A stretch of DNA of 64,000 bases from Diphasiastrum complanatum (taxonomy: Eukaryota; Streptophyta; Lycopodiopsida; Lycopodiales; Lycopodiaceae): positions 40,019,827-40,083,826 of the forward strand of contig CM055106.1 of assembly GCA_029204225.1 (NCBI GenBank), read 5' to 3'. Position numbers and translations under genes: made by a program. The notes beneath the pieces were generated by a model. The model searched no databases and was not told the DNA's origin. It worked only from the letters and a program-made list of their open reading frames with translations. Shown here in pieces: positions 53,239 to 63,021 of the stretch (within the stretch, counting starts at the first letter, position 1; each line of letters opens with the position of its first letter).

Positions 53239-53821
53239 AAAGGATGTTGTTTGAGAAATGGGGAAGTGACTATGTCGGCCCTATTCACAGTTGCTCATGG
53301 CTCTGCAGCTTTATGGGCTTTTAGAACCACATTCAAAGTGAACTCTAGAAAATGACATTTCAAATGGTGTATGGACAAGAAGCCGTAATGCTTGCTGAGT
53401 TTGTTGTTCCTAGTCTAAGAGTTGCCATCGCCGAATGACTTAGTACAGAGGAATCCACCAAGAGGAGATTAGAAAACCTTCTCCAACTTCATGAAACTCA
53501 CTTCCTAGCACTTCACGCTCTAGCTATAGAGAAGCAACGATAGAAGGCTTGGCATGATCGGAATATCAAGACCAATGGGTTAAGGAAGAATTGGCCCTGC
53601 TACACAATGCCAAGGCACATAAAAGTAAGGATAAATTTCAATGAAAAGGACCTTACAAGGTAGTAGAGATCCGACCTAATGGTGCAGTCATTCTCACCGA
53701 CCTACAAGGCAATTTGCTCCCATCAATGGCAGCAAGTTGCGACGCTACTACTCCGCCGATGTTGATCTCAAGAATGTGCCGAAAGCGCCATCCTCATCGT
53801 CTTCTTCTGCTTACGATGAAC
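53239..53821 (+). pseudogene. Ty3/gypsy integrase C-terminal fragment
   Basis: Readable pieces are KWGSDYVGPI, FQMVYGQEAVMLAEFVVPSL, STEESTKRRLENLLQLHE, KQR.KAWHDRNIK and, in another frame, a degraded chromo-like ending. This is the end of a plant gypsy integrase (pattern VYG.EAV.P.E...PS.R.A). Many stops. It probably belongs with the RT fragment at 4.6-5.8 kb in type, though not in position. Confidence 0.8.
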
Positions 53822-55090
53822 TGTCAACACCCCGTTAACTAGCCTAGGTAGGAGTAGCTAGTCGTGTTAGGTTTAATTGATTATATAGTTGTCGATTCAG
53901 ATAAAAGAAAGTATAGGTTAGTTAAATCTTAGCAATAGTTTAGATCTAGATCTTTAGAAGTTAGGAGTTAGATCCTAGGGCGTCCCGATTAGATCTAAAA
54001 TAGTTAGTTAGATCAGATAGCCAGATGAAATAGTTAAATTAGATTAGTTCTATTTAGCTAGATGGATTAGTTGTTAACTAGGAAGTTTTAGCTTAAAAAG
54101 AGCAGTTAGGAAGTCTGCTAGCCTAGTTAGTTTAAAGTTAGATGACCCTGGCCCAGTAACTAGGATCCATCTAGGAAGGCCAATTAGATCTAGGTATTCC
54201 GATCCATTAGAATAGGTTTTAGGTCAATTAGCCTTGAAGTAATAGATCAAGACCCATAGACTAGGGTAGTTGCCGACCATGACCTTTAGAAAGTTTAGAT
54301 AGGATAAGTTAGGCCAGATTAGATTTTCTTAGTTAGTTGATCCTAATTCAGATAGATCTGTTAGTTATATTGGCCTAGGAAGATAGCGTTTAGATTAGAT
54401 ACTAATAGACAATCAACAGGGTAAGTTAACTAGTTCCACCACTAGGATAGACATAATTCTAGTTAATTATAGGGTATCAGATCATGACCCATAGGTTAGG
54501 GTGGCTATTGCCTGTGACCCGCAGATTAGATTATCTATAGGTTAAATTTACTTGTAACCAAAAAAATTCTAGCCAAAATGCAAGTTAGGCCCATTTTTAG
54601 ACAAAATCGCCATTTTTAGTAAACAGCGGGACATTGAAAATCTCAAAAATCTAACAGCCAAATGGGAAACGAGTTTTGCATAAGGCAAAGTTTGATGAAT
54701 CGACATAGATTAGACTGATGTCCAAAAAAGACAGTAGGCGACTTATAATTCTCCCTATATATATATGGGTGTTATAAAAAATTGTGTCTTATTACTCACG
54801 CGATATTACTCACCTATTACTTGCCTATGTGATATTACTCGCCCTTAGTTATTACTCGCGCACTGTTATTATTTGCCCTCAGTGATTACTCATCCACAAT
54901 GTATAACCCAACGACCTCCTATTACTCACTGATTCCTATTACTCATCTATCTATTTATAACTCGCATGTTATTACTTGCCGAAGCCTATTACTCGCCGTC
55001 TGTGTCTATCACTCGCCATCTGTGTCTATAACTCACCATCCCCAATTTTACTCGCCCTTAGATCCCCATCCACATCAACACTTGAATACA
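53822..55090 (+). repeat. putative gypsy LTR region with TTAG-rich and ATTACTC-repeat parts
   Basis: Right after the integrase, TGTCAACACCCCGTTAAC looks like a gypsy LTR start. The next 700 bases are full of short TTAGAT/TTAGTTAG repeats. A TATA-like CTATATATATATGGG lies at 54755-54768, then the ATTACTC repeat. No LTR end or primer site was found, so the right edge is uncertain. Confidence 0.5.
54790..55055 (+). repeat. degenerate decamer array, consensus ATTACTCGCC
   Basis: More than fifteen imperfect copies of (T)ATTACTCGCC / ATTACTCAC / ATAACTCGCC occur with irregular spacing from just after the TATA-like box to shortly before the ATG at 55094. The placement would put the array in the transcribed leader of whatever follows. 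Confidence 0.75.
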
Positions 55091-55093
55091 TCC

Positions 55094-57767
55094 ATGGCAC
55101 CGAAATGTCGTCTTTCGCGTGCTATTTCTCCACCAGGCCAAAAGTCCTGCATCACTCGAAGCACTGTTGCATCTTCTAGCCCTGCTATGTCCTCACGGAC
55201 CACTTCCTCGCCATCCTCATTCCAGCAGACCGGATCCACCTCTTATTTCTCTCCATTCTCATCCACAAACCCCCAGACAAGAGGAGGGAGAAACATCTCC
55301 CTGATCTGCCCCCCGAACTGCTACTCTTGCCATGTGTGCACCTTCGCGGTACACCATTTTGCCTTTACTCACCGAGCAAGAAATTGGGCAGGACCATGTG
55401 GTCTCCCTCGACCCGCAGCTTATTTCAATGGCTCTGACTCTTCCACACTCCACCCACCTGCCAGCCATCCGACTCCTCACCAAATTTGACGTATTCATAT
55501 TTTTTTGTCCAGATAATGATGACGTTTAAACAAAAACCAACGACGGGTACATGATTTTCCAACTCAGGAATCCAAACCTCTGTGATGTGATAGATATTTT
55601 GTCTGCCACCATCATCGTAAGTTCCCACCATCTTCTCCTTGTGTCCAAGCAAGTCATCATCATGACGACAATGATGGATGGACTAAATACCGTTTATAAT
55701 TGGGCCTCATTTCTCGTAAAGGAGCTACAGGCTGCTTTCAAGCGCCCCTCATGGATCACCTGTGGTGGTCTCATCACCATCATTGCCTACACTCACCTGG
55801 AGCATCTAGGTGTTAAGACACCCACACCCTCCTCTCCATCCGCCAGTCTATTCTCCCAAGATTCACACTTGCGCTATTGATGGAAGGCCAACATGCCTTT
55901 GCCTCATCACCTACGCCATCTACTCATACACACACTGGCCCAATGCACACTAGCCCCATCCACTCCTCCTCCGTGCTTCAGATCACATCTCGTGTACGTA
56001 GCTCCATCCGCCCCACAGTTTTTTCTCCTGTTTTCACCGTTGTCGCAAGTTCCACCATTTTCACAATCACTACTCTCGCCATCGCCACCTCATCTTCCCT
56101 TATTGTCGCTATTCCACATCTTTCATCTCCCATTCACCCGACAATTGTCTCCAACATTGTCACTCTCACCACTTCTGTTGTCACCCCTATTATCGCCACC
56201 ATCTCCACCACCACTGTTCCACCCATCACCACCATCTCTGTCACCACACCTCTTCCACTCGCAACTCTGTCACTTCGGTCAGCTGGGATACTCAGGCTCT
56301 GGCTTGTTGGACTGTCTTAACAGGCCTCCAGCAACAGCTCTTCCAAATGCTCTCTGTAAGAGCTACCGAGCAATCTCGAGGTTAATTGGTGGTGGGGCAA
56401 ACGTTGTAGGACTTGATTGATAAGGTCGCGCAACTGAAAAGAGACCAGAAAGAGAAAGGAATGAGAGCCACCAGTTAACAGGCCAGTTGAAAAAAGCACA
56501 ACAAGCAACTCTGCAAAACCAACAGCTCATCTCTAGACTTCAGACTGAGCCGACCAAAAGAAGACCGTGCAAAAAATGTACCAATCTGACCGCCAGCATT
56601 TGGTGCTAAAGCAGACCACATTGGAGCAGGAGCGTGAATCTTTCAGAACCGACGAGAGATCAATCAAGGACTACATCTGCCAACTAGAGCGAAATGTTTC
56701 CAAGGAAAAGACGGAGTTGCAAAGAGCCCAGGCCAACTTCACCACCCAATAGGCGGCCTTGGAGCAAAAAGTCCAGCAGGCTGATCAACAAGTGCAGGCC
56801 ATCCAAGCTGCACTCGATCATATGGTAGCAACGACAAAAGAAGAGACACCGGCCACCCAAAAACTCCAAAGGAAGCGCGTCGAATACTACAAAGATCACT
56901 CTGCCCGGGTGCTACATACATTCCAGGACCAACAAAAATTTTATGATGATGTGCTCACCTCCAAGGACACAGAGCTGGCAACCTTATGCGCCACGCTCCG
57001 AGAAGATGAGCAGGCACTCAAGGCAACTGAAGGCCAACTACAAACCATGAAGAAGCATTTCACCGTTGTTTTAGAGTTTTTCGCTGCTCTAGATGACAAT
57101 TTACCATTTACTTTTCAATATTTGATTAGATTAGTTTTTTATTATTTTTCTTTGTCTTTTTCAGCTTTCCCCCTCTCTAATTCTAACATCATTTACATTT
57201 ATCAGATTGCATCGGAGGCGAATAAAAACATCGTTATTTTGTCCACATTAAGGATTTTGGCTATTTATGCGATGTTTTCGGGAGTCCTCCGTTCCATTTT
57301 GTAGCAGGCCTTTCCGCCATCATCAATTTTTCACAAGATTGATGCTTCCAATTGGAGCTAGATCACATGCATCAACCCCCTCTCTTTGTTCCATCCCTTC
57401 ACTTTCACAACACCAACAAGTATAGTACGTGCCAGAGTACCAGCCAACAAGAGCAGAGAAGCTGACCGATGCCCTCACAGAGCATATAAAGCATTGCCAT
57501 ACCACTATTGCCGCCCTCCCTGATACTCTATGTCTCACCAAATCCCTCTACCACGAATGCCACCAGTACGATCCCGCCACTCTCATCGTCTATTACAATG
57601 CGGCCTTGGCACACTATAATGCCATTGTCCAAGATCCATCCATCTGCCATCCATGCCAAATCTGTGACTTTTTCTTCATTGAATCTGCCTTCACCTCGAC
57701 TACCAAGAACTCTAGCTCACTTTTTCCCATTTCGACCTCTAAACTAGAGGAGAACGCACTTTCAACC
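55094..57767 (+). pseudogene. unrecognised, possibly gag-like coding region with coiled coil, frameshifted
   Basis: No family was recognised with confidence. Blocks in order: a Ser/Thr/Pro-rich N-terminus from ATG 55094 (MAPKCRLSRAISPP); a block LLTKFDVFIFFCPDNDDV, MIFQLRNPNLCDVIDILSA, YNWASFLVKELQAAF and RPSWITCGGLITIIAYTHL (55470-55800); a long Ser/Thr/Pro/Ile repeat (55880-56310); a coiled coil rich in Gln, Glu and Lys (56400-57060, for example KMYQSDRQHLVLKQTTLEQE and KVQQADQQVQAIQ); and a last block PEYQPTRAEKLTDALTEHIK with LYHECHQYDPATLIVYYNAA (57429-57650). Frames change several times and stops occur near 55528, 56750 and 57302. It stops exactly at a Copia LTR. Position after an LTR-like region suggests a gypsy gag; a host gene with introns is the alternative. 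Confidence 0.4.
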
Positions 57768-58832
57768 TGAAGAAACAAAGTGTTTCCGAACACAAAGCCT
57801 TGCTAGCTTACAGGCCCTCGACACGAAACACGAAGAGTTTCACGAACACAAAAGTCAACGAATACGATGACAAGCATCTTCGCGAACTTGAACATCTGAA
57901 GACACGAAACATGAAGAGTTTTGTGAACACGAAAGTCAATGAAGACGAAGACCAACGGTTCGCGAACACGAACGATCCACGAACGAGATTTCCTTGCGAT
58001 CCTATATGAGAGAAAGGCAAACGAGGTAAACGAAAGCAACAGTGGAAACGAAACTTGTTCTGTCCTCACGCTCCAAGGAGTACCACCAGAGATCACGCAA
58101 GTACTAGAAGTACAGAGATCTGACCTGATGGCATGACGTCAGCAGATACTCCCTAGGTCGTGGCTAAACTGCCACTCTTGTAATTCTTTGGTTAGTTGTA
58201 GATGGTTAATCACTCTAATCTTAGATTTGCATAGAGAAACTGTACTTACTGAATAATACTTGACATATATCAATAGGATACACAGTGTGTAACCGAGTAA
58301 GAAAAGAAGAAAAGGAAGTAGTCTGATGCTAGTAAGCAATCAAGACAAACACAGACGGAAGCTCCGCCTGCGTGCAAGAAGACAATTTTGTCTAGGATCA
58401 GAAGATCCGATTGTCCGCTAGTAAAGCGAGACTAATACTTGTGAGAGAACTGTGCTTCTCTCACGCCAACGCACTGCGTGGATTCGCATGCAATGCCCTG
58501 AAGAAATCAGAGAAAATCAATATAGATTATTTTCTGGTTGTGTCTGATCTTGAATGTTGAATGCTTATGCTGTTTATTTTAATATGTCTGAGTTTTCTTG
58601 TTGAATTTCTCACCTTGGTTGAAATGAAGTCGAATGCTATATTAATTTTATGAACGTAGATCAGTAGTACCTAACTACCCTCTGGAGGATTGTAGGAGTG
58701 TTTCAGCTGGCAGTGCATAGCGAACGCATCTGAACTCCATCCAAATCTCAAAAGAAAGTCGTGAATGTTTTCGTGAACTTTTTTTCTCACGATTCTCATC
58801 ATTCATATTGGAGCACCGCTCGACTCCCAATA
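57768..58832 (+). repeat. family A 5' LTR
   Basis: About 1065 bases from TGAAGAAACAAAG to CCCAATA, where TA stands for the usual CA. It has TTCnnGAA pairs at 57839, 57879, 57959 and 58770, and a TGACGTCA at 58134. A likely TATA zone (TTGACATATATCAATA) lies near 58260. The 3' LTR from 63022 repeats it. Confidence 0.9.
58134..58141 (+). promoter_or_regulatory. TGACGTCA site in the family A 5' LTR
   Basis: Perfect bZIP-type palindrome about 120 bases upstream of the probable TATA region. It is retained although surrounding CG positions have changed between LTR copies. Confidence 0.5.
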
Positions 58833-58833
58833 G

Positions 58834-58879
58834 TGGTATCAAAGCGTTGACTCAATTTCTCATCAGTGGCATCAGAGCC
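58834..58879 (+). other. family A primer-binding site, duplicated
   Basis: TGGTATCAAAGC at 58834 follows the LTR end by one base. A second, better match, TGGCATCAGAGCC, begins at 58867, 33 bases later. The spacing is close to the 35-base period of the primer-site array in family B. Confidence 0.75.
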
Positions 58880-58979
58880 AGGTTGTCATATTCTGACATA
58901 GCCGAGAAGCTAGCAGATCCAGGAGGCCAAGCATTCAGACAATCAACCAAACGACAAGAAAAATAGACTTCAAAAATCA

Positions 58980-59891
58980 ATGGCTTCAATCATCAACATG
59001 CAGAACAAGATCTGCACTATACTTAATTCTTCAGGATCTAACTTTCTAGCCTGGAAAGTTAAGACATCTTTGATACTCAAGGGCAAAGGTCTCTTCCCCT
59101 GGGTGGATGGCACAAAAGAAATGCCTACGACAACAGACAAGGAGCTATGCGAATGGAGGGAGAAAAACGACAAGGTAGTAGCCTTGCTATCATCTCCCAT
59201 CGAACATAGCCTTACACTTGACCTGGCTACACTCTCCAAAGCTAAGGAGATGTGGGATACACTGCTCACAAGATTTTAGACAAAATCAAAAAGTCAGATT
59301 ATGATGCTGGAAGATCAGCTGACGAATCTACAGTGGGATGGAAAAGACCTCATCTCTTTCGTGAGAAAGATGAAGGATCTGTTTCTATCACTACGCAACT
59401 CAAGAGAAGAGAATGTAGTATCAGTTGAGAAGCAGCTCACATATCTGTTGAGAGCATTACCCAGATATTTCCAGATGACACGAACCCTGCTCACAAAAGA
59501 TCTTACCACGAACTTCGAAAAGGTGATTGTAGAGATTCGAGAGGAAGTCGAGGCCAGAGAGCATCTTGATCACAAAGATGGTTCTGACCAGGCACTCTAC
59601 GACAACAAAGAAAAATCAAAGAAACAGTTCAAGCCTATGAGGGATTCGAATCAGAGGCAGGATCGTGACCAGCAAGCAGAGGGGACCAACAAAAGCAACT
59701 GGAAGACCAAAGGAAGGTCGAAACGACAAGATGCCGACAAGAAGACCTGCATGAGATGCAGAAGAGACGGGCATACAATAGATACCTGCTGGCTCAATTC
59801 CAAGATTGAGTGTATCCATTGCCATAAGGAGGGTCATGCAACCATGGATTGCTGCCAGAACCCAAGAAACAGATCAGCACAGAACAAATAG
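58980..59891 (+). pseudogene. family A gag with two zinc knuckles
   Basis: ATG 58980 opens MASIINMQNKICTILNSSG. The core has FLAWKVKTSLILKGKGLFPW, EMWDTLLTRF, MMLEDQLTNLQWDGKDLISF and LTYLLRALPRYF, followed by a basic Lys/Gln-rich stretch. Then come two intact CCHC knuckles, CMRCRRDGHTIDTC and CIHCHKEGHATMDC. A TAG at 59277 follows TRF where Gln (CAG) fits, and a TAG ends the frame at 59889. Two knuckles are unusual for plant Copia gag, which normally has one. Confidence 0.88.
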
Positions 59892-60430
59892 GAGAACAAT
59901 AATAGTTCTTCCTATGTCGAGGAGCTCGAGATCTCGAAGATGGGCAAAGAAAGAACGAACAAAAATTGTTCGACCGCCTACATCTGTGAAGATGTGTGTG
60001 CAGCATCAACGTCTGACACGCACGAGGTGATCTTGGATTCGGGAGCCACCTCGCACTTCGTGACATCAAGCCGAATCATGTCTGATTTCAGAAGTGCAGA
60101 TCCCTCAAGATTCATAGTTCTTGGAGATGGATCCAGACATCAAGTGAACGATATTGGTTCACTCTGGCTCAACACCAACGGTAGAGATAGACAACTGGAA
60201 GACATTCTATTCGTGCCAACTCTATAACAAGACTTGCTCTCTGTAGCAAGAATAGCAGATGCAGGGATGCGTGTGACGTTTTTAAACAAAGCATGCAACG
60301 TGATTAATGTCAGCACGAACACTCTCATTGCTCAAGGCATAAAAAAAGAGAACCTATATCATCTGAAGGTACGCCTACTTGCAGCATCTCGAATGCAACC
60401 AATTCGGCCACCTGTGATGCATGTTTGAAA
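59892..60430 (+). pseudogene. family A protease and integrase zinc-region remnant
   Basis: The retropepsin active site is VILDSGATSHFVTS with DSG at 60036-60044, followed by FIVLGDGSRHQVNDIGSLWL and FVPTL. A TAA at 60225 precedes DLLSVARIADAGMRVTF. The HHCC zinc region is largely lost: after LYHLKVRLLAAS frames change, and only a Cys-rich MHVCLKGKM piece remains. Confidence 0.85.
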
Positions 60431-61279
60431 GGCAAGATGTCACGCACACCATTCGTCAAAGACTCCTACAGAACAACAAAGATTCTAGAGCTAGTGCACT
60501 CTGGCATTTGCGGTCCATTCAACGTGATCTCAGTAGGAGGTTCAAATTATTATATAAGCTTCATTGATGACTATAGCAAGTTTGCTAGAGTGTATTTTAT
60601 TCAGAATAAATCTGAAGCACTTGACAAATTCACAGAATATGTGAATTGGGCTGAGAGATGTACAAGCAGCAAGGTGAAGCAAATCAGAACAGATTGAGGA
60701 GGCAAATATATCTTGAATCACTTCATTGACTTCTGCAATGATCATGACATCATTCACAGAAGAACTACAACCTACACACCACAGCACAATGGTGTTGCTG
60801 AACGAAAGAACAGGACCCTAATGGAAGCAGCCAGGTGCATGATGGCCTATTCGAAGGCTCCAAGGGCACTGTGGGCTGAGGCAGTAGCTATAGCCGCATA
60901 CATCCAAAACATGACAGGTAAATCTGGTGTTCCTCACATGACACCACATGAGCTATGGTGGGGTAGAAAGCCCAACCTGTCTCACGTCAGAATATTTGGT
61001 TGTGCAGCATATGCACATATTATTGATAAGCTTCGCAAGAAGCTTGATGAGAAAGCCGAGCAAGGGTTTCTGGTAGGTTATGACAATAATTCGTCATACT
61101 ACAGAATCTACATGCCAGACACGAACATTATGAATACAGTGAGGGATGTCAAATTCGACAAGAGCAAAACAATGGCCAACGATGACCCTGTTAGCTGTGA
61201 AGTTCTAGAAAGACAATACTATGACCTGCCGCCAACGTCAGAGGGAGTAGAGGACGAACACGAAAATGAAGATTTTTAA
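60431..61279 (+). pseudogene. family A integrase core
   Basis: The core reads ILELVHSGICGPFNVIS, where the first catalytic Asp (normally HSD) is Gly (60503-60505). It continues YYISFIDDYSKFARVYFI, VKQIRTD followed by TGA and GGKY (second Asp kept), and QHNGVAERKNRTLMEAARCM (Glu kept). The C-terminal part has HMTPHELWWGRKPNLSHVRI and LRKKLDEKAEQGFLVGYDNN. With one catalytic residue replaced and one stop it cannot work. Confidence 0.9.
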
Positions 61280-62969
61280 GTCGTCTCCCATTGAAGCGAC
61301 GAATCAGATGAAGAAAGATTCGAGAGATAGCCTACCGCCACAGTATTTGTAAACCAAGATGGTTCCGGACCGAGTAGAGTAGACAAGGGCAAAGGCATAG
61401 CTGTTCCAAGAGGATCTCCTAGAAGGTCGGCAAGACCACAAAGAGCGCCATCAAGATTTGTGCCAGGCAGGTCGGCCTTCACATTAGAAGAATTCTGCAA
61501 ATTCAATGGCGAATCACAGACATTCGAGGAGGCGATTGAAGGTCCAGAAAATGACAAATGGATGCAAGCCATGAACGAAGAGATGGAGTCCATGAGGAAG
61601 AACTAGGTATGGATGTTGGAGCCATTACCTCATAAGCGGAAGACTATCAAATACAAATGGGTTTTCAAACTCAAATATGGACCAGAAGGGAGTGTGACGA
61701 AACACAGGCAAGACTGGTAGCAAAGGGTTTCTCTCAGAGATACGGCATTGACTATTCTGAAACCTTCTCTCCTATCGTCAAACATTCGTCCCTATGACTG
61801 TTGTTCGCATATGCAGCAGCTTATGACCTCAGGATCTACATTTTGGATGAGAAGATAGCCTTCTTGCATGGCGAATTAGACAAAGAAGTCTACATGGATC
61901 AACCCCTAGGATTCGTCTCGAATTCACTTCTTGACTATGTATGCAGTTGGGATTCAAGCCTCTGTTGGCTGACTTCAATTGTGTATGTCAGAGTTACAGA
62001 TGGGCAGATCATCATAGTGGCTGTATATGTGGACGACACTCTAATACTTTGCAAGAGTGAGCGGCTAATTGTTGAAGTAAAGACAGACATCTCAAAACGT
62101 TTCGAGATAGTGGATCTGGGAGAAGCCAGGTGTTACCTAGGCTTACAAATTGAAAGGGACTATGAGGGAGGCAAGTTATACCTTCACCAATCTAGATACA
62201 CCCAGAAGATCCTAGAAGACTTTGGGATGCTGAACTACAACGGAGCGAACACTCCAATGCTTGCAGGCATGGTGCTAACAAATGATGACTGTCCAAAGGC
62301 TAAGGAAGAAAGAGAACAGATGCAGCTCACTCCCTACAGAAGACTGATAGGACTGATAGGTTCACTGATGTACCTTGCAAACAACACACGTCTTGATATT
62401 GCTTATCAGTATTCAGGATGAGCTAATTCTACACGAATCCATGTTTGACACATTGGAAGATTGCGAAACAAATTTTGCAATATTTTCAATTAACGAGGGA
62501 TTATGGCTTGTGTCATTGTCATGGTGCAGGTCTCAAGGTACTTTCCTACAGCGACGCTAGTTGGCCATCTCTCAGGGACGACTGTAAAAGCATTTCAGGA
62601 GGATGCACCATTGCATCAGGAGCAGCAGTTCTATGGGTAAGCAAGAAGCAGACCATTGTAGCCCAGTCGTTCTACGAAGCAGAGTACGTAGCAGTAGCAA
62701 AGATGGCCAACAAAATAATTTGGCTAAGGCAGTTCCTAGACGAATTGGACGAAACAAGGAATGAGCCACTGGTCTTGCAGATGGACAACACCTCTGCAAT
62801 ACACCTCACGAAGGATCCCATGTTCCATTCCAGGTTGAAGCACATTGCAATCAAGTATCACTTGATCAGGGATCTGATTGAGAAGAAGATGATGCAGACC
62901 ACCTTCATCGGAATGAAAGATATGGTTGCTGATATCTTCACAAAGGCTCTGGACAAAGGACTCTTTTAG
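61280..62969 (+). pseudogene. family A reverse transcriptase and RNase H
   Basis: The linker (PRRSARPQRAPSRFVPGRS) leads to MQAMNEEMESMRKN with TAG at 61603. RT continues as [14 protein letters not shown], then with a frameshift near 61700, AYDLRIYILDEKIAFLHGEL and VYMDQPLGF. After a deletion of the YGLKQ part comes the active-site YVDD (62026-62037) and YLGLQIERDYEGGKLYLHQS. RNase H shows SYSDASWPSLRDDCKSISGG, YEAEYVAVAKMANKIIWLRQ, LQMDNTSAIHLTKDPMFHSR, HIAIKYHLIRDLIEKK and VADIFTKALDKGLF ending in TAG. A frameshift lies near 62420. Confidence 0.9.
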
Positions 62970-63011
62970 AGGCAAAGGAGCAGCCTTGAGATCATAAGGC
63001 TACCATGCTTT

Positions 63012-63021
63012 GAGAGGGAGC
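63012..63021 (+). other. family A polypurine tract
   Basis: GAGAGGGAG plus C directly precedes the 3' LTR TG. The same place in the 26-kb relative reads GAGAGAGAGA. This is the plus-strand primer for reverse transcription. Confidence 0.7.
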
